Assembly (NCBI RefSeq): GCF_964204645.1
Contig: NC_134025.1
Coordinates: forward strand, 16,582,001 to 16,646,000
Direction of reading: 5' to 3'
DNA from: Tubulanus polymorphus
Lineage: Eukaryota; Nemertea; Palaeonemertea; Tubulaniformes; Tubulanidae
DNA: 64,000 nucleotides
This document shows positions 1 through 13,300 of this stretch, piece by piece (the first letter of the stretch is position 1; each line of letters begins with the position of its first letter). A program made the translations under genes and the position numbers. The notes under the pieces are model-generated. The model was not told the DNA's origin, did not search any database, and was given only the letters and a program-made list of their open reading frames with translations.

Positions 1-48
1 TTCTACTCTGAAAAACATTACATAATATTCTCTGAAAGGGCAATAACG

Positions 49-368
49 TTAGTGTAGAAATAATGTTTTATGTGAATTTTCATTATTAAAAAGTGATTGC
101 ATTTCATCTGTAATTATTAAATGTTGATCTAATTCTTCAAATGTTGTGAATTTTGGAATTATTGTATTGAATAAGATTTTATCTTTATCATTCGATAACT
201 CTATTATTAGATAATGATTTTTAAATATAAATTCGGTAATATTTTTCACTTGAAAACGGAAACGTGCAGTTTTAATCAAATCTTTAATAGGAATGAAATT
301 TTTAATTGTATAATATTTTTTAATTCATTTAAATCGATATCATTGAATTGTAGTATCTGTTCATTCAT
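49..368 (-). pseudogene. small terminal gene of element D, frameshifted
   Basis: A reverse-strand reading frame of 76 codons ends at 49. Its likely true start is the ATG at 368-366, preceded by TTATAA and reading MNEQILQ. The two parts are in different frames, with a shift near 290-310. The protein is short and lysine-rich, with alternating hydrophobic stretches. Function is not recognised. It occupies the same place and strand as the OB-like gene at the right end of element B (47603-47929), and the pattern of a hydrophobic strand followed by an 'IPKF' segment resembles the 'LPDRF' segment of that family, so a distant homologue is possible but unproven. Confidence 0.4.
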
Positions 369-675
369 TTATAAGCTATTTTTTTGTTGTTAAAATTGAT
401 ATTTTCTTTAACTCGTTAATTACTCGTTATTTTTATATTGAAAATAAGAATTTAAAGCATATAAATATTCTCTGTTTTAAATATGAATTATTTCGCTCAC
501 ACTTTACTCACACTTTTTATGTTAAAAATTGATTTTTTATCATTCGAAATCTATATTTGATCTTATTTTTCTAGATTATTATGCTAACATTTTACTCTCA
601 CTTTTAAAACATGAAATTTATTTTAAAATATATGAAATTCTTTTAAATAATGTTCATTTATATGAAATTATTAGG

Positions 676-789
676 AGTCATAGGGAATATGGGGGTTCAA
701 GTCAAAGGTTGAAAGGTCAGAAAATAAATTCGAGTGTGCGAGAATTAATTTTTTGACCTTTGGCTTGAACCCCCATATTCCCTATTTCT
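676..789. repeat. foldback terminus of element D
   Basis: The left arm (from AGTCATAGGGAATATGGGGG) and the right arm (ending CCCCCATATTCCCTATTTCT) are inverted copies around a core containing CGAGTGTGCGAG. The same core and the AGGGAAT/ATTCCCT arms occur at the ends of element A (6449-6545 and 30868-31010). The outer end is taken as 789 because Polinton termini usually read AG...CT. Confidence 0.6.
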
Positions 790-3660
790 AAACTAGAACC
801 GAGCAGATTAATAGATGAGAAGATTAAAAGACCAGTTTGTCTGCGTCAATCGAATTTGCCCTTTTACATTGATTGACAGCGGGAGCACAGCCAACCGCAG
901 GGAGCAGTTATTTTACTTCAATGTAACATTGTACATTGGCCTTCTAGCCGTTTTATGAAACAAAATGCTCCTTGAAATTTCTTTAAAAATCGCCACAAAT
1001 TCGTCGATTTCTCTTAAATGAACGCGATATTCAAAATTCCATTTCCAACAGATTTTAGCCGCATGATGAAGCTACATTTTGCACATAAACATAGTAGATT
1101 ACATGACTTCGTGTCAAAGTTATAACCTCATTTGTTAGCAAAAATTCGATTTTTGGACCCATTACAACATCTCGGGCTTCACCCGTGATAAAAACGGCAG
1201 CATTTGGTAAAATTGACTACCACACCTGGGGCGGGTGATTCTAGAAATAAACGAATTTGTGAAATTTGTGAATCTTGATTGAGTCGTTGAAAACTTTTAC
1301 AATGAACCGCGTTGGTCAAATGATTTTAAAATCGCCTTAGCAACCAGATCGAATTTAGGAAAATGAAAGCGCAAAGTTTTTCGTTCAACCTTTGAATTAT
1401 ACAAGGGCGCGGGATCCTATCGTACGACAGGCACCGCGGACCCGGACTCTCTCAGAGAAGTGCGGAAACATCGTGGTCGGCTGAGAAATTGGTCACCGCC
1501 GCTCTCACCAAATAAGGAAGCTTGTACTGCTGGCCACGTGCGCCATTTATTTCGTTGCGATATCGAGGAAAAAAACAATTTAGAATCTTTGGTTCTTTAA
1601 GGAAAGCACGATCCACTGAATATGATAAAAAATAAGAAAAAAAACTTTTAAAAAAGAACATTCTTTTTAACCGAATTATTTTATTATAGGGGCCTAACAT
1701 TTTTCTTCTGCCGGATTTTTGGATATTTTTCTCACAGAAATGAATATTTTTTGTGCACATTTATGATGCATATTTTGTTACGTCCTTAATTTTTTTCTCA
1801 CGGAATTCGTCTACTTCGAAATGTGAATTTAAAATTTACAATGCCACGGCTGTTAACTCCTGGCTATGCTTGCAGTTTACCGCTGTCATCGTCTTGGAAT
1901 GCTGTACCATTTTCGTTTCACAAAGACGTTTCCCTATCTATTCAATTTATTCATTAATTGAGTATATCAATTTATGGTCCTCTCTCTGAACTGGGGTGTT
2001 CAATGATGTACCGTACATAATTTTTAACGAAATGTTCATTCACAAAATCAAATTTACTGGTGTTCATTCTTTTTATCCAAGATATTTGGGGTAATTTTCT
2101 TGCATCACAGTTGTCGACGGTGCCTTCAGAAAAAATATATTTTAATTTAAATTATGGTTGAATTTAAATCAATGGCTGCGTAACAAGGCCTCTGTCACTT
2201 AGATTTCATCTATTACATATTACCATGTATGATTGCGACTACTAACCACCTGGCCAAGTAGGCTTAGATGCACTCGCGTCTTGTTTCATTTTTCTCAAGA
2301 ACTCAACCTATTTATATTGTAAACCCAGGGAATTTGACATTACCCATTGAGAATATAATGATGTACTGGAATGACAGGGATCCATTTGACGCATATTTTC
2401 TTTCATTTCTAGGTTAACAAATTGGATCAGAAAATGGACCAAGCGTTATTTCTTTTAAACACAATCATAAAGAGTAAAGGCGGTGTGAATGAAACATCTA
2501 AAGAGGATGCTGTATAGCAGTGAAGGTGAACACCGTTAACAGTGTTCTCCGAGCAAGTCGTGATTCACTCACCCATTATTAGTATCGATCTCTGATGTCT
2601 TGATTTCCACCAAACTAACGTATTGTGTGACCGCTGTTTTTGTTCTGAATATATTAACATTCCAATTCAGGATAAAATTTAGCGCTTGAGTGTAAGACAC
2701 TTTTTGGAATTCAATATGCAGCTATATAGTGCCTACAAGGATTTCACGTGATGATCTTTCATAACTTAGAAGGTTTGCTTTACATATCCAGTGAGTAATG
2801 TTCTGAGTTCTCAAGTTTATACTGGATTTATACTGAAATTATTGTTTGTCCATAATATATTATGTATTATTCACTTGATATGACATCATTTTATCTGATA
2901 GAATTGTCAAGTACTAGAGTATCGGTATGATGTTAAAATTTTGTTTAGTAATTTTAAGTGAATTTGTAGTTAGACATTGAAATTCTTAAGGCCGAAAAAA
3001 ATAAGCTACCCTGTTTCTCATTACGGCAAGACAGTTGAATAAGACGAGGATGGGAGGTTTTCATTTTTAAATAAAAGAGTCCAAATGAAAATGCTTTAAT
3101 GATTAATTTTCCATGACGATGGCTGACATCCCATTTTCTTATGAGGTCATGAAGGAATTGTAGCAATTCCCAACACTTGAGAAAAAAACTTAAGTCTTAA
3201 TTGGGAACAAACTTTTTTTAAATTTCAAGAATAACATGTATTACATTGTTTAATTAATTTGATACAAATTTTCTTCAAATTTCAAGGTTCTTAACAAAAA
3301 TATTTTCTTTGGTTGTCGACACTGGTAAAAAGACTGAAGTATCAATCCACGGGGACGTAAAAACTGCAACAACTTTAATAAACTGCACCAGACCTAATAA
3401 ACACCTCACTTCTACGACATCAGCAATGAAATGAAATTTACCATTTAAGAATTTGCAACCACAGACATGGTTTGAGGCCAAACGATGTCCAATGAAGAAG
3501 CTTTGGTTCAAATTGTTGCTTGTTACTTGGACAATCAAGCTTGCGAGCGGAGATGAAACAATATTAGTGGAAATGGGAAAACTACTGACGACATTTACAG
3601 TGCGACAGGACATGTGGATTTTATCTTTAATATCGATTTTAAAGATTTATATTGATTAGC

Positions 3661-3740
3661 CCACTTGGGACTTAAGTCCCAGCTAGCTATTGTGTTCACT
3701 TTTCGTCCGTCCGTGAGTCCATAGACCGAATCCAGTTATC
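3661..3740. repeat. dispersed repeat fragment
   Basis: The segment containing CCCACTTGGGACTTAAGTCCC, then TGTTCACTTTTCGTCCGTCC, is matched in reverse orientation at about 50525-50600, where GGACGAAAAGTGAACGCAAT is followed by a CAAGTTGGGA end. This shows a repeat family with at least two copies in the window. The full unit is unknown. Confidence 0.45.
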
Positions 3741-5139
3741 TTGGGGGAGTTTTGAAGACGCTTCAGTGGATTGTCTTGATCTTTGGTTTATGTATGTATC
3801 TACTTAAAATACATCTTCTGCCCAAAAACTGGCTCGATCAGAATCAAGATGGCCAACTGGCAGCCATTGCTGTTTGCCAATATCAACACATTTTAGGCCA
3901 TTCGTAGGCTGAGCCTAATACTATACAAATGGAGTGAATTAAAATGATATGGTTCCAGAGCTGAGGCCATTTGACTGTGCAACTGAGCCTATATTCATAC
4001 GAATGATTCATTAAAGCATTATTCATTCTCCAAATCCTACGAAGTTGAATTTTGAAAAAGGGACTCGCTAAAATTTATGAGCTTTTTCGCGAAAATCGCA
4101 AAGATATGTGTTTTGAAAAGCCCATCAGAAAGCAAAGCCTCCTTTTTGATTAGCATAGCAGCAGAGATCAGCAGGTGTTCGCGTGAACCCACACTATTGT
4201 CTACTGTTTTACTTCTGGGTTTTATTTCAAGATTTAAAATTGTATTTCAAGATAGATTTCTGTGAAAGGGAGGAATATTTTTATTTGCACTACAGCTAAT
4301 GTCATTGACAATTATGCAAAGTCCGGGAAAAATAGCTTTTACTCAAATCGGATAGATGACCTTGGTATGCTAATTAGCCATGTGTTCAAACTGCAAATTC
4401 AATTAATTTTTTTCTCCAAAAAACATCAAATCCAATTCGATTTCGGTTCATTGAGCAAATTTCAGAAAATTTAATTCAATTCCACATTCAAATCAATAAG
4501 ACCAAGGGAAAATATTTATCTGAAGTATTTGTTCCTGCCAGCTCCAGTCGCTGTCTGTGCTACTTATGAAAACACGGTTGTATTGTGTAAATTGTATATA
4601 GGTATTGACTCATTTGCCATTTTATGAAAAACAGACAGGCTGGCCATAGTGCCCCTAGGGGCTCTTGTTGAAATTTTCAAGGGGAATGCTGATAACGCTT
4701 TGATTTTTCAGATATATTTGTACCCCCCCACCATGATGCACCAGCATAAGAGGAAATGACTCGATCCGACACAAGAAGGCCGTCGAGTGACCATTGCGTG
4801 CCCAAAGAGGTCATTTTTGCCTTGGATTCCGAAACCTGTAGCTTCCGAATGGTTTGCCATTTTTCATTGAAATTCATTAAGGTTTTACTCGGAGAAGGGC
4901 TCGTATACATATCAAACAGATTCTCTGCTCAGTCAAGCGTGACGCAATTGGTAGCCATCATGGTGTCATCACTCCTAATTTGTAGATTAAAAAGGTTTAT
5001 TGAGTAGGATATCAACAGATTTTGACTTAAAGTCTTGATATTTGATAAAAAGTATCACTTGCTCAGGTGGAATTGGGGTTACCCAGATTTTTGTTCTCAA
5101 CACCAGGAGGAGTTTACAAAGTTTACGGAGTTTATGCTT

Positions 5140-5490
5140 ACAGTTTACCTAACCATTTACCACAATGAATTGCAAAGTTGTAGCTTATGACATGTATGAT
5201 TTCGTTTGAGTTTCAAGGGGATTGGTTTTGAATATGGTCACCAGGAGGCATTGAATAGCCAAATAACTAACTATTTTCATTCTGTATCTTGTAACCACAA
5301 TGAATTGAAGCTTGTCAATTGCAAAATTTTAGCTAGTGACATGTTCTATGAATGTAGTCAGTTCTAAGGCCATTGCGTTCTCGTTCTTAATATGTTCACC
5401 AGAGGCCCGGGCGTTGCAAATTGATATTTTCTGGTTGTTGCACATTTCAAACCACTTCCCAAGTGGGTGTGGTGGCACCATTGTTATTTG
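5140..5490. repeat. dispersed repeat, copy 1
   Basis: Shares ordered segments with 49500-49840: a 'caatgaattg...aaagttgtagctta.gacatg' stretch, a 'tggtcaccagg' stretch, a 'gacatgttcta' stretch and a 'tttcaaaccacttcc.aagtggg' end. The similarity is diverged but collinear. No coding potential is seen. Confidence 0.45.
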
Positions 5491-5700
5491 TAACTTTACA
5501 ATCCTGATGCGGGCGTGTTTCGCTTTTATTTACCATTTTTGACATAAAAATTTAGACGCGGACAATGATGAGAAACCAGGAATCTTTTAAGTCTGGCCTT
5601 TTTAGTCTCTAAAAAAGAATTGCTGTGTATCGAGTCTTTTTGTACCTTGAACGATAAGTGACATTTAACCACTTACTTACAAAGATGAAATGACGAGAAG

Positions 5701-6360
5701 AGAATTCCGACGTCAGGACAAACATGGGTAGTAAATTGGGGTATCCCAATGGGGTCGTAGATTGGGGTGGCTAAAAACTCCATCTTTCATGCATTTTACC
5801 ACATCTTTGTTCACATTATGTGAACGAATATTAAATCGATTGTTGGGATAACTAAGTTTGGATAACATTGCACGAGAAACGTTTTAAGTGATAACAAACT
5901 AGTTACCAGTCAAATTCTTGATTACTTAATGCAAGTCGTTGGCCCATCAATGCTTTATCCTGCGTAAAATATTGAATTTTTCACGGTTTGCAATTTTCTC
6001 AGGGGATTTGAACGTGCAGGACTGGACTCAATATGTGTAGCACGAGGAACCAATCAAAAATGTAATTCTCCATGTACGTTGAAATGATGAAATGGTGGGA
6101 TTCGAACCTACTATATTTATAGCTCCGTCACTGAATACGGAACAACCTCAATACAGTTTTAGAATGGCACTGCGCGTCATTCAAACTTTCAAGGTGCATT
6201 TGAATCAGTTTTAGAAAAGAATACAAAAAGATTACCTCATCTGTGGATGAATAACTATTCTTGAACCTATTCTTAGAAACATGTACAATATGAGATTTAA
6301 GGAAACCCCAATTAAGTACCCCAATCTAGTACCCCACGTTTTGTCCTGACCCAGAATTAC
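5701..6360. repeat. possible small TIR element (MITE-like)
   Basis: The first 60 bases (with GACGTCAGGACAAACATGGG and ATTGGGGTAT) match the reverse complement of the last 60 (GGGTCAGGACAAAACGTGGG, ATTGGGGTAC) at roughly three quarters of positions. There is no coding capacity inside. A tRNA B-box-like GGTTCGAATCCC sits on the reverse strand at 6097-6108. The exact ends and a target duplication could not be fixed. Confidence 0.4.
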
Positions 6361-6448
6361 GTGAAAATTTGCCGTCATGTAGTTGTTTAAAGGGCATATA
6401 CCATCAAAATAGACCACATCAAACTTTATAAGCAAGCTCATAAAAAAT

Positions 6449-6584
6449 AAAAAATAAATTCTCGCACACTCGAATTTATTTTTTATTTTTTACTCACTCG
6501 CCCCTTCAACCTTTGATATGAAACAGCTTATTCCCTATTACTCTTAAAATATTCACATACATGAATAAAATATAAATGAATAAC
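6449..6584. repeat. left TIR of element A, outer end missing
   Basis: Matches the reverse complement of 30826-30962 from the AAATAAATTCTCGCACACTC core through TATTCCCTATTACTCTTAA to AATGAATAAC. Left of 6449 the similarity stops abruptly, so the outermost arm and the element's left target duplication are gone. Confidence 0.75.
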
Positions 6585-6621
6585 TTCTAAAATCAATTTT
6601 GATAAAAATTTTAGTATTGAA

Positions 6622-9600
6622 ATGGAAGCAAATAAGTACTACTGTCCAACATGTAATATCAATATAGATAAATCCCAAAAATCAAGACACAATAAAACTA
6701 AAACACATTTAGAGAATAAATTAAAGTTAGAATATAAAGATGATATATTAGAAACTAAATTAGATGAATTAAAGAATGAAAAAGAAACATACAAATGTGA
6801 TACATGTTATCAATCATTCAGTGATAAAAGATATTATAAAGAACATTTAAAATCTAAAAGTCATATTGGAAATATGAATAATGATATTTTAGGTGAGGAT
6901 TATTTTGATAATGACAATGATAAGAAACCGAAGACAATTAAAAGAATAAGAAATAAATTAAACAATAAAAGACCATACATGGAAGATGTAAGAAATTATA
7001 TTAATTCATTAGATAATAAAAAAGATATAGAGATAACCGAAGCATTTAAAAGTGATATTGGTCCAGCAGCTATTGAGTTTAAATTTCATAAAGGAAAAAC
7101 AGAAGAAAATAAAAAACATTTAGAAAATATGAAAAATATTATAAAAATAATAACTGATGTTGAATGCCCTAAAATTAGTATATCTTCTAAAGTAAATTTT
7201 ATAAAATCTGAAGATAAACCAATATATAATATAAATTCTCATTCACAACATATTATATCTAAACAACATATAGATGATAAATTAGATAAATGTTATAATG
7301 AAGTAAAAACTTATAGAAGAGAAATATTTTGAAGGATCAGGTTTAATATTTGATGAAATAATATTTATGACTTTACATGTTTATAACACAAAATATAATA
7401 AGTTAACTAAATCAAAACCAATTGATGAAAATAATTTATCATATTATAAAGAACCAGATATTGAAGCATCGAGTTATATTAAACTACCATTTAAAACTAA
7501 TGCTGTAATAAATGTACAAAATTTTGATGATAAATGTTTTCTATGGACAATTATAAGTTGCTTACATCCAACAGAAGATATTACACATAGTTTTAGATTA
7601 ACACATTATAAACAATTTGAAAATAATTATAAGATAGATAAGTATCCTGTAAGAATTAAAAATATCCCAAAAATAGAAAGAGATAATAATTTAAGAATAA
7701 ATGTATTTGATTTAATCAAATTACCAAATACAAAAGGTAACAATATAAAACATTATACATTAGAACCTTTATACCTATCAAAAGATTATGATTCAAATGG
7801 TGTTATAGATATATTATATTATGAGAATCATTATATGTGGATTAAGAGAATTGATTTATTTTTTAAATCAGAAAATGATTTTGATAATAAGATATATCTA
7901 TGTAGAAAATGTTTACATAAATTCAGAACTGAAAGTGCATTATTAAATCATAAACAATTATGTGAAAATCATGATTATTGTAAATTAGTTTTACCAAATG
8001 AAAAAGATAAAATATTAGAATTCAAAAAATATGATAACTAAAATAAAGTACCATTTGTTATATATGGAGATTTTGAATCATTAAATAAAGAATTTACTGA
8101 TCAAGATAGAAAAGAAATATATTATAAAAGAAAGAAATTAAATTCTAATGAAAATGATACAATTAAAAAGATTCATCAATCAGCTGCAGCTTTCGGGTTA
8201 TATATAAAATCTGATTATCCAGAACTAATTGAAAGTGAATATTATGATTATAGAAATGAAAATGTTATCAATCATTTTTGTGACTTATTAATTGAATATG
8301 AAATAAGATTTAGTAAATTATTGAATACAAATATAGAAATTATAATGACAGAAGATGATAAAGAGGAATTTGTGTTTGCAGGTAAATGTTATTATTGTGA
8401 AAAGATATTTAATTATAAAGATAAAAAAGTAAGAGACCATGATCATTTGAATGGAAAGTTTAGAAGCGCTGCACATGAGAATTGTAACTTACAAGCTAAG
8501 AAAATTAACTTTGTACCAGTTATATTTCATAATCTATCAGGATATGATGCACATTTATTTATCAAACAGTTATGTCATAAAATAGAAGAAATTAATAATG
8601 AAATAGAAAGATTAAATTCAAATAGATCAAAAGATAAAATACCAACTTATAAATTTAAAATGTTAGCTAAAACATCTGAGAATATCATTCCAATTTGGTT
8701 GCCTAAGATTTATAGATTCATATAGATTTTTAAATAGTTCATTAGATAACTTATCAAAATCATTAGTTGATGATGAATTAAAAATATTAAAACAACACTA
8801 TCCAAATAATGATGATTTCCAATTAATGAGATATAAAGGCGCAATTCCATATTCATTTTATAAAAATCATAATGATTTTAACATAACTGAATTATTAAAA
8901 GAACAATTCTATGATGAATTAAAAAATGAATATGTTAAAGATGAAGTATATAATAGAACATTGAATATTTGGAATCATTTTGGAATGAAAAATCATGGAC
9001 AATTAGTAGATTTATATCTAAAATCAGATGTATTATTATTAACTGATATATTCGAAAGGTTTAGAGATGTAAACCTAAAATATTTTAACATTGATCCATG
9101 TCATTGTTATTCATCACCAGGTTTAACATGGGATTGTGGATTAAAATTTACAGATATAAAAATGGATTTGTTAACAAATATAGGTCAATTATTATTATTT
9201 GAAAAATCTATAAGAGGAGGAGTTTCAGGTGTATTAGGTGATAGATATTTCAATGTAAATGATAACCCTGGATATAAGTTATTATATATAGATGCAAATA
9301 ATTTGCATGGTTGGGCAATGATGGAACCACAACCTTATGGAGTATTTGAAATAAGTGAAGTTTTACAACATGAAAATAATGATAAATTTGATTGGAAGAG
9401 AAGAATCCTAGATATTGCAGATGATTCAGATACTGGGTACTTTTTTGTTGTAGATTTAGAATATCCTGAATATATTAAATTTAAATCTAGAAATCTAGCA
9501 TACTGTCCCGAACATAAAACTGTAACTCATGAAGAACTATCAAATTATCAAAAAAGAATTAAAACCCGAAAATCATATTCATACAGAAAAGTTAATGGTA

Positions 9601-9747
9601 ACTCAAGAAGATAAATATAATTATGTAGTACATTATAGAATGTTAAAGTTTTATCTAAAACAAGGAATGATCCTAAAAAAAGTACATAGATATATTTCAT
9701 TTAGTCAATCTAAGTGGTTAGAAAAATATATAGATTTTAACACCAAA
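6622..9747 (+). pseudogene. element A DNA polymerase B, 5' part
   Basis: Protein-primed family B DNA polymerase, the replicase of Polintons. The start at 6622 (MEANKYYCPTC) matches the polymerase of element C. Two N-terminal C2H2-like fingers, a third finger (LCRKC...H...C), the endonuclease-VII-like zinc motif (CYYCEKIF...VRDHDHLNGKF...NC) and polymerase motif A (IDANNL) are visible. Motif A has LHG where C has LYG. Breaks: frameshift near 7310, in-frame stop at 8039-8041, frameshift near 8685, an extra A near 9562. It then ends at the BEL/Pao insertion. Much closer to the C copy than to the B copy. Not functional. Confidence 0.9.
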
Positions 9748-10170
9748 TGTTCTAAATCGACGAAACGAATCCTCGAAAATCTATTGAACACGAAAGCACA
9801 GCTACATTTCAAACTCAGCGTGTTTATTTTAGCAACTAACGATGCTGCACTATGCCATATAATGCCGGTTTGCTACAAATATGAAAATATATATATAAGT
9901 AATCAATTCAATTTATGCAAAGAAAACTAACCCACAGCAAATCTAAAAATTCGTTACTTACAATTACTGTAGCTCCTCGAGCAAGTTTCTACGAAAATGA
10001 CCAATGCTCAACTGTGAGATATTCAATATATACTGTATATATAATGTACTAGACTTAGTAACAACAAAGCATGGAGAGGTTCAATGAAGGGTTACAAATC
10101 CTACAGTACTAAAGCTAAACTCGACTACAATGAAATTCTATAGCAGCAAACCGGACTTCAATTTACAACA
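9748..10170 (-). repeat. BEL/Pao 3' LTR
   Basis: A 423-bp direct repeat of 16192-16614 with two substitutions. It is the 3' LTR because the element reads right to left. It is bounded by CCAAA on the plus-strand left. Confidence 0.95.
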
Positions 10171-10321
10171 CAGCACCTCCTAAACATCCGTATCAGACGG
10201 TGTTTGAAAATATAACGATATCATATTACAAAGATTACATGATTACTTCAAATACATATTATTGTCGTATCAAATATAAGTAATTATCTCGCACATACAA
10301 ATACGAATTTAAGCAAGATAA

Positions 10322-13300
10322 TTATGCAATACTCTCTTCCAATACGCAAAGCTTAACTACTGGTCGAACATAACCTGACGAAGAGGTTTTTACTTTTACC
10401 GAACGAATTCGTCCATCATTAGGACTAGGATAAACTTCAATAATACGACCCAATGGCCATTGACCACGAGGAATGTCTTTGTCTTTGATTAACACTAAGT
10501 CACCTAATTTGACATTTTCTGTATTTTCTAGCCACTTGCTTCTCATGGTTAAGGGTGGCAAATACTCTTTCAGCCAGCGACGCCAAAAGTGGTCTGCCAG
10601 AACCTGGGACTGACGCCATCTTTTTCTACTGTTGATTTCACGCTCATGAAATACTCCAAGGGCCACGACAGAACTAGCACCCCCGTGTAAAAAGTGGTTT
10701 GGTGTAATGGGTGTAAAATCTGCAGGATCCACGCTATTATAAGTTAAAGGTCGACTATTAACAGATGCTTCCACCTCTATAAGCGTTGTTCGCAGCACGT
10801 TTTCAGGAAATGATTGTCCTTTAAGGACTGATTTGATAGCCGCCTTTACCGTTCGAACCAATCTCTCCCAAACCCCACCAAAATGGGGGGCACAGGGACT
10901 ATTAAAGGTCCATTTAATACCCTTTTCATGACAAAAATTAGAAATACGAGATTGATTTAATTGTGTTAAACATTCTCTTAACTCTCTCTCAGCTCCAACA
11001 AAGTTGGAACCATTGTCACTATAAATATGACTCGGCTGACCACGTCGCCCAATGAAATTCCTCAGAATTAGTAAAAATGTGTCAGTTTCCATTGAGTCAG
11101 CTACTTCCAAATGTACTGCACGAGTTACTAAACACGTGAATAAGCAAACCCATACTTTGATTGTAGAACGCCCTCTTTTGATGAATAAAGGGCCAAAATA
11201 GTCTACCCCACTAAATTGAAAGGGTCTGCAATGGCTAGTAATTCTATGTGCGGGTAAATCCGACATAAAAGGAACTCTAGACTTAGCTAATCGACGACGA
11301 CAACCGAAGCACCGCGAAATCGCACGCTTTGCGACAGATCTAGCTTTAATTGGCCAGTACTTTTGACGAACTAATGAAATCAAGTGCTCTGGACCAGCAT
11401 GGAAATGAATAAGGTGTTCTTTTCGTACAAGAAGCTCCGTGATATGATGAGAGAAAGGGAGAAGCAACTGATGGCGCGCCTCTACGGAAACATTTGGAGC
11501 ATTGTGAATCCTTCCACCTACTCTGATACAGGAGCCATCAAAAACTGGATCAAGACAGCGCAAAGAACTATGATCCTTTAACTTCCCCTTTTTAAGGAAA
11601 GAGAACTCCTCTGGGAATGAGTCACGTTGGGCTTGAGAAACTAAGCATGTTTCCGCAAAATCAAAATCTTCCACTGTCAAAGTTTTTGCTTTTACAGCTG
11701 TATATCCCAAACGTGGAACGTGTGAGGCAAAATTCCTGATAGCCCTTAAAATCCAAGCTGTTCTGCGTAACAAAGGGTACCAACGAGAATAATCCTCCGG
11801 CTGTACAAGACCCGTTAAGTCAATGACTGGCTCAGCCTGAGGAAATGCTAAGACTTTATTCACTAGCTTAGTTTTCTTGAGATTTTCATCTATATCTGAA
11901 ATGATACCTAGATCAGGCTGAGACGGCCATTGCTTTTCAGGAACACGGAGAAATTCTCGACCTGCAAACCAACGATGCGAAAAAGTCAGATCAGAAGCTA
12001 AAAGCCCCCTTGAGCAATCGTCAGCAGGATTCGACTCGGATGCAATATACATCCACTGATTAACCGATGATATTTCACGAATTTCCCCCACTCTATTGGC
12101 TACAAAAATCTTGAATCTTTTTTTTTCATTACGAATATATCGTAAAACAGTTTGTGAGTCAGTCCAATAAGAGACTTCATTGTCACAAATTTCTGACAGT
12201 TCTCGCTTCAAAACCTCACCCAAACGAACCGACATAACTGCACCTTGCAGCTCCAATTTCGGCATGGTTAAAGGATGTTTTGTAGGAGCTAAGTGAGTTT
12301 TTGAAGCGAGAAAGGTAGTTTGAAATGAACTATCAATCAAATAACGCAAATATGCTACACTACCAAATGCCCTCTCGGACGCGTCACTAAACAAATGCAA
12401 CTGTACATTACTAACAGAAGGAGAAAACAACTCATGGTGACGAGGAATTTTCAGCTCATGCAACAACTTCAACTCATTTTGCCATTCATCCCAGGTTACC
12501 AATAAGTCCCCAGAAATATCTTCATCCCATTCGAACCCAGACCGCCATATATCTTGAATCAAGCACTTGGCCCTAAGTATGAATGGTGATAGGAAACCTA
12601 ATGGATCAAAAATGGATGAGACAGCGCTTATGATACCTCGTTTAGTAAGTTTAACATCTTTGATAACAGGTTTAAATACAAAGGAATCATTCTGAGCGTT
12701 CCATTTCACACCTAAAGTCCGTTCTACTGATAAGTCACCTAAGTCTAGGTCTAACGAAGGGTTAGCAAGTTCTTCAGGGTGAATTTGGGATAGGACCCAT
12801 TTACTTGATGACATCCACTTTGTGAGATGGAAACCTCCTTTAGCAAGAATATCTTTTACCTCATAAGCTAATTGCAACGCTTTGCTATCACCAGGAACTG
12901 ACTTGAGAAAATCATCCACATAGAAATTTCGCAAGACAGAATTTACAGCGATGCTACTAAAACAATCAATGTTATCACGAGCTGATCTTTTTAGAGCGTA
13001 ATTCGCACAACAAGGCGAGTCTCGAGCACCGAAAATGTGCACCAACATCTTAAAAACCTCCGGAGAACCATATGAGCCATCTGGCCGCCAAAGGAATCTC
13101 AATGATTCAGATTCGCTTTCAGAGGTTCTCACTTGATGAAACATCGCTTGTATGTCCGCAACAAGCGCTGTTTCAAATAAACGAAATCTTTGTAAGACAC
13201 CAAACAAACTATTTAACAGATCAGGGCCTGTCATTAGTAAGTTGTTTAACGAAGAACCCCTGAACTGCGAAGCTGCATCAAACACTACCCGAAATTTACG

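Larger units (their letters stand above)
1..789. mobile_element. element D, right end of a Polinton-type element
   Basis: The segment ends in a foldback terminus of the same design as those of elements A and C. It contains a reverse-strand gene pointing inward, and a stretch at about 475-530 whose reverse complement (GTGTGAGTAAAGTGTGA followed by an AATAATTCATATTTAAA stretch) recurs upstream of the HNH gene at 25010-25045 in element A. The rest of the element lies left of the window. No target duplication can be tested because the other end is missing. Confidence 0.5.
790..6448. other. host/repeat DNA without recognisable genes
   Basis: No reading frame longer than about 110 codons and none with recognisable motifs. 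Base composition is more balanced than in the flanking AT-rich elements. The region holds fragments of dispersed repeats (3661-3740 and 5140-5490, both with relatives at 49476-50600) and a possible TIR element at 5701-6360. The rest shows nothing that can be supported. Confidence 0.6.

Noticed and set aside
1452-1989. Two short frames of 102 and 78 codons
   Set aside because: No motifs, no conserved relatives in the window, and low-complexity content; expected by chance.
3275-3613. 112-codon reverse-strand frame in host DNA
   Set aside because: No recognisable domain or start context; a forward frame overlaps it and composition looks like random or decayed repeat.
4677-5007. Overlapping opposite-strand frames of about 80 codons
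   Set aside because: Mutually overlapping and in repeat-like DNA; no protein features.
6090-6185. tRNA-like B box on the reverse strand
   Set aside because: Only the B box is convincing and no cloverleaf or clear A box could be drawn; mentioned within the possible TIR element instead.
11384-11581. Forward frames inside the retrotransposon pol gene (also 13072-13263, 14649-14915)
   Set aside because: Shadows of the long reverse-strand Pol frame.
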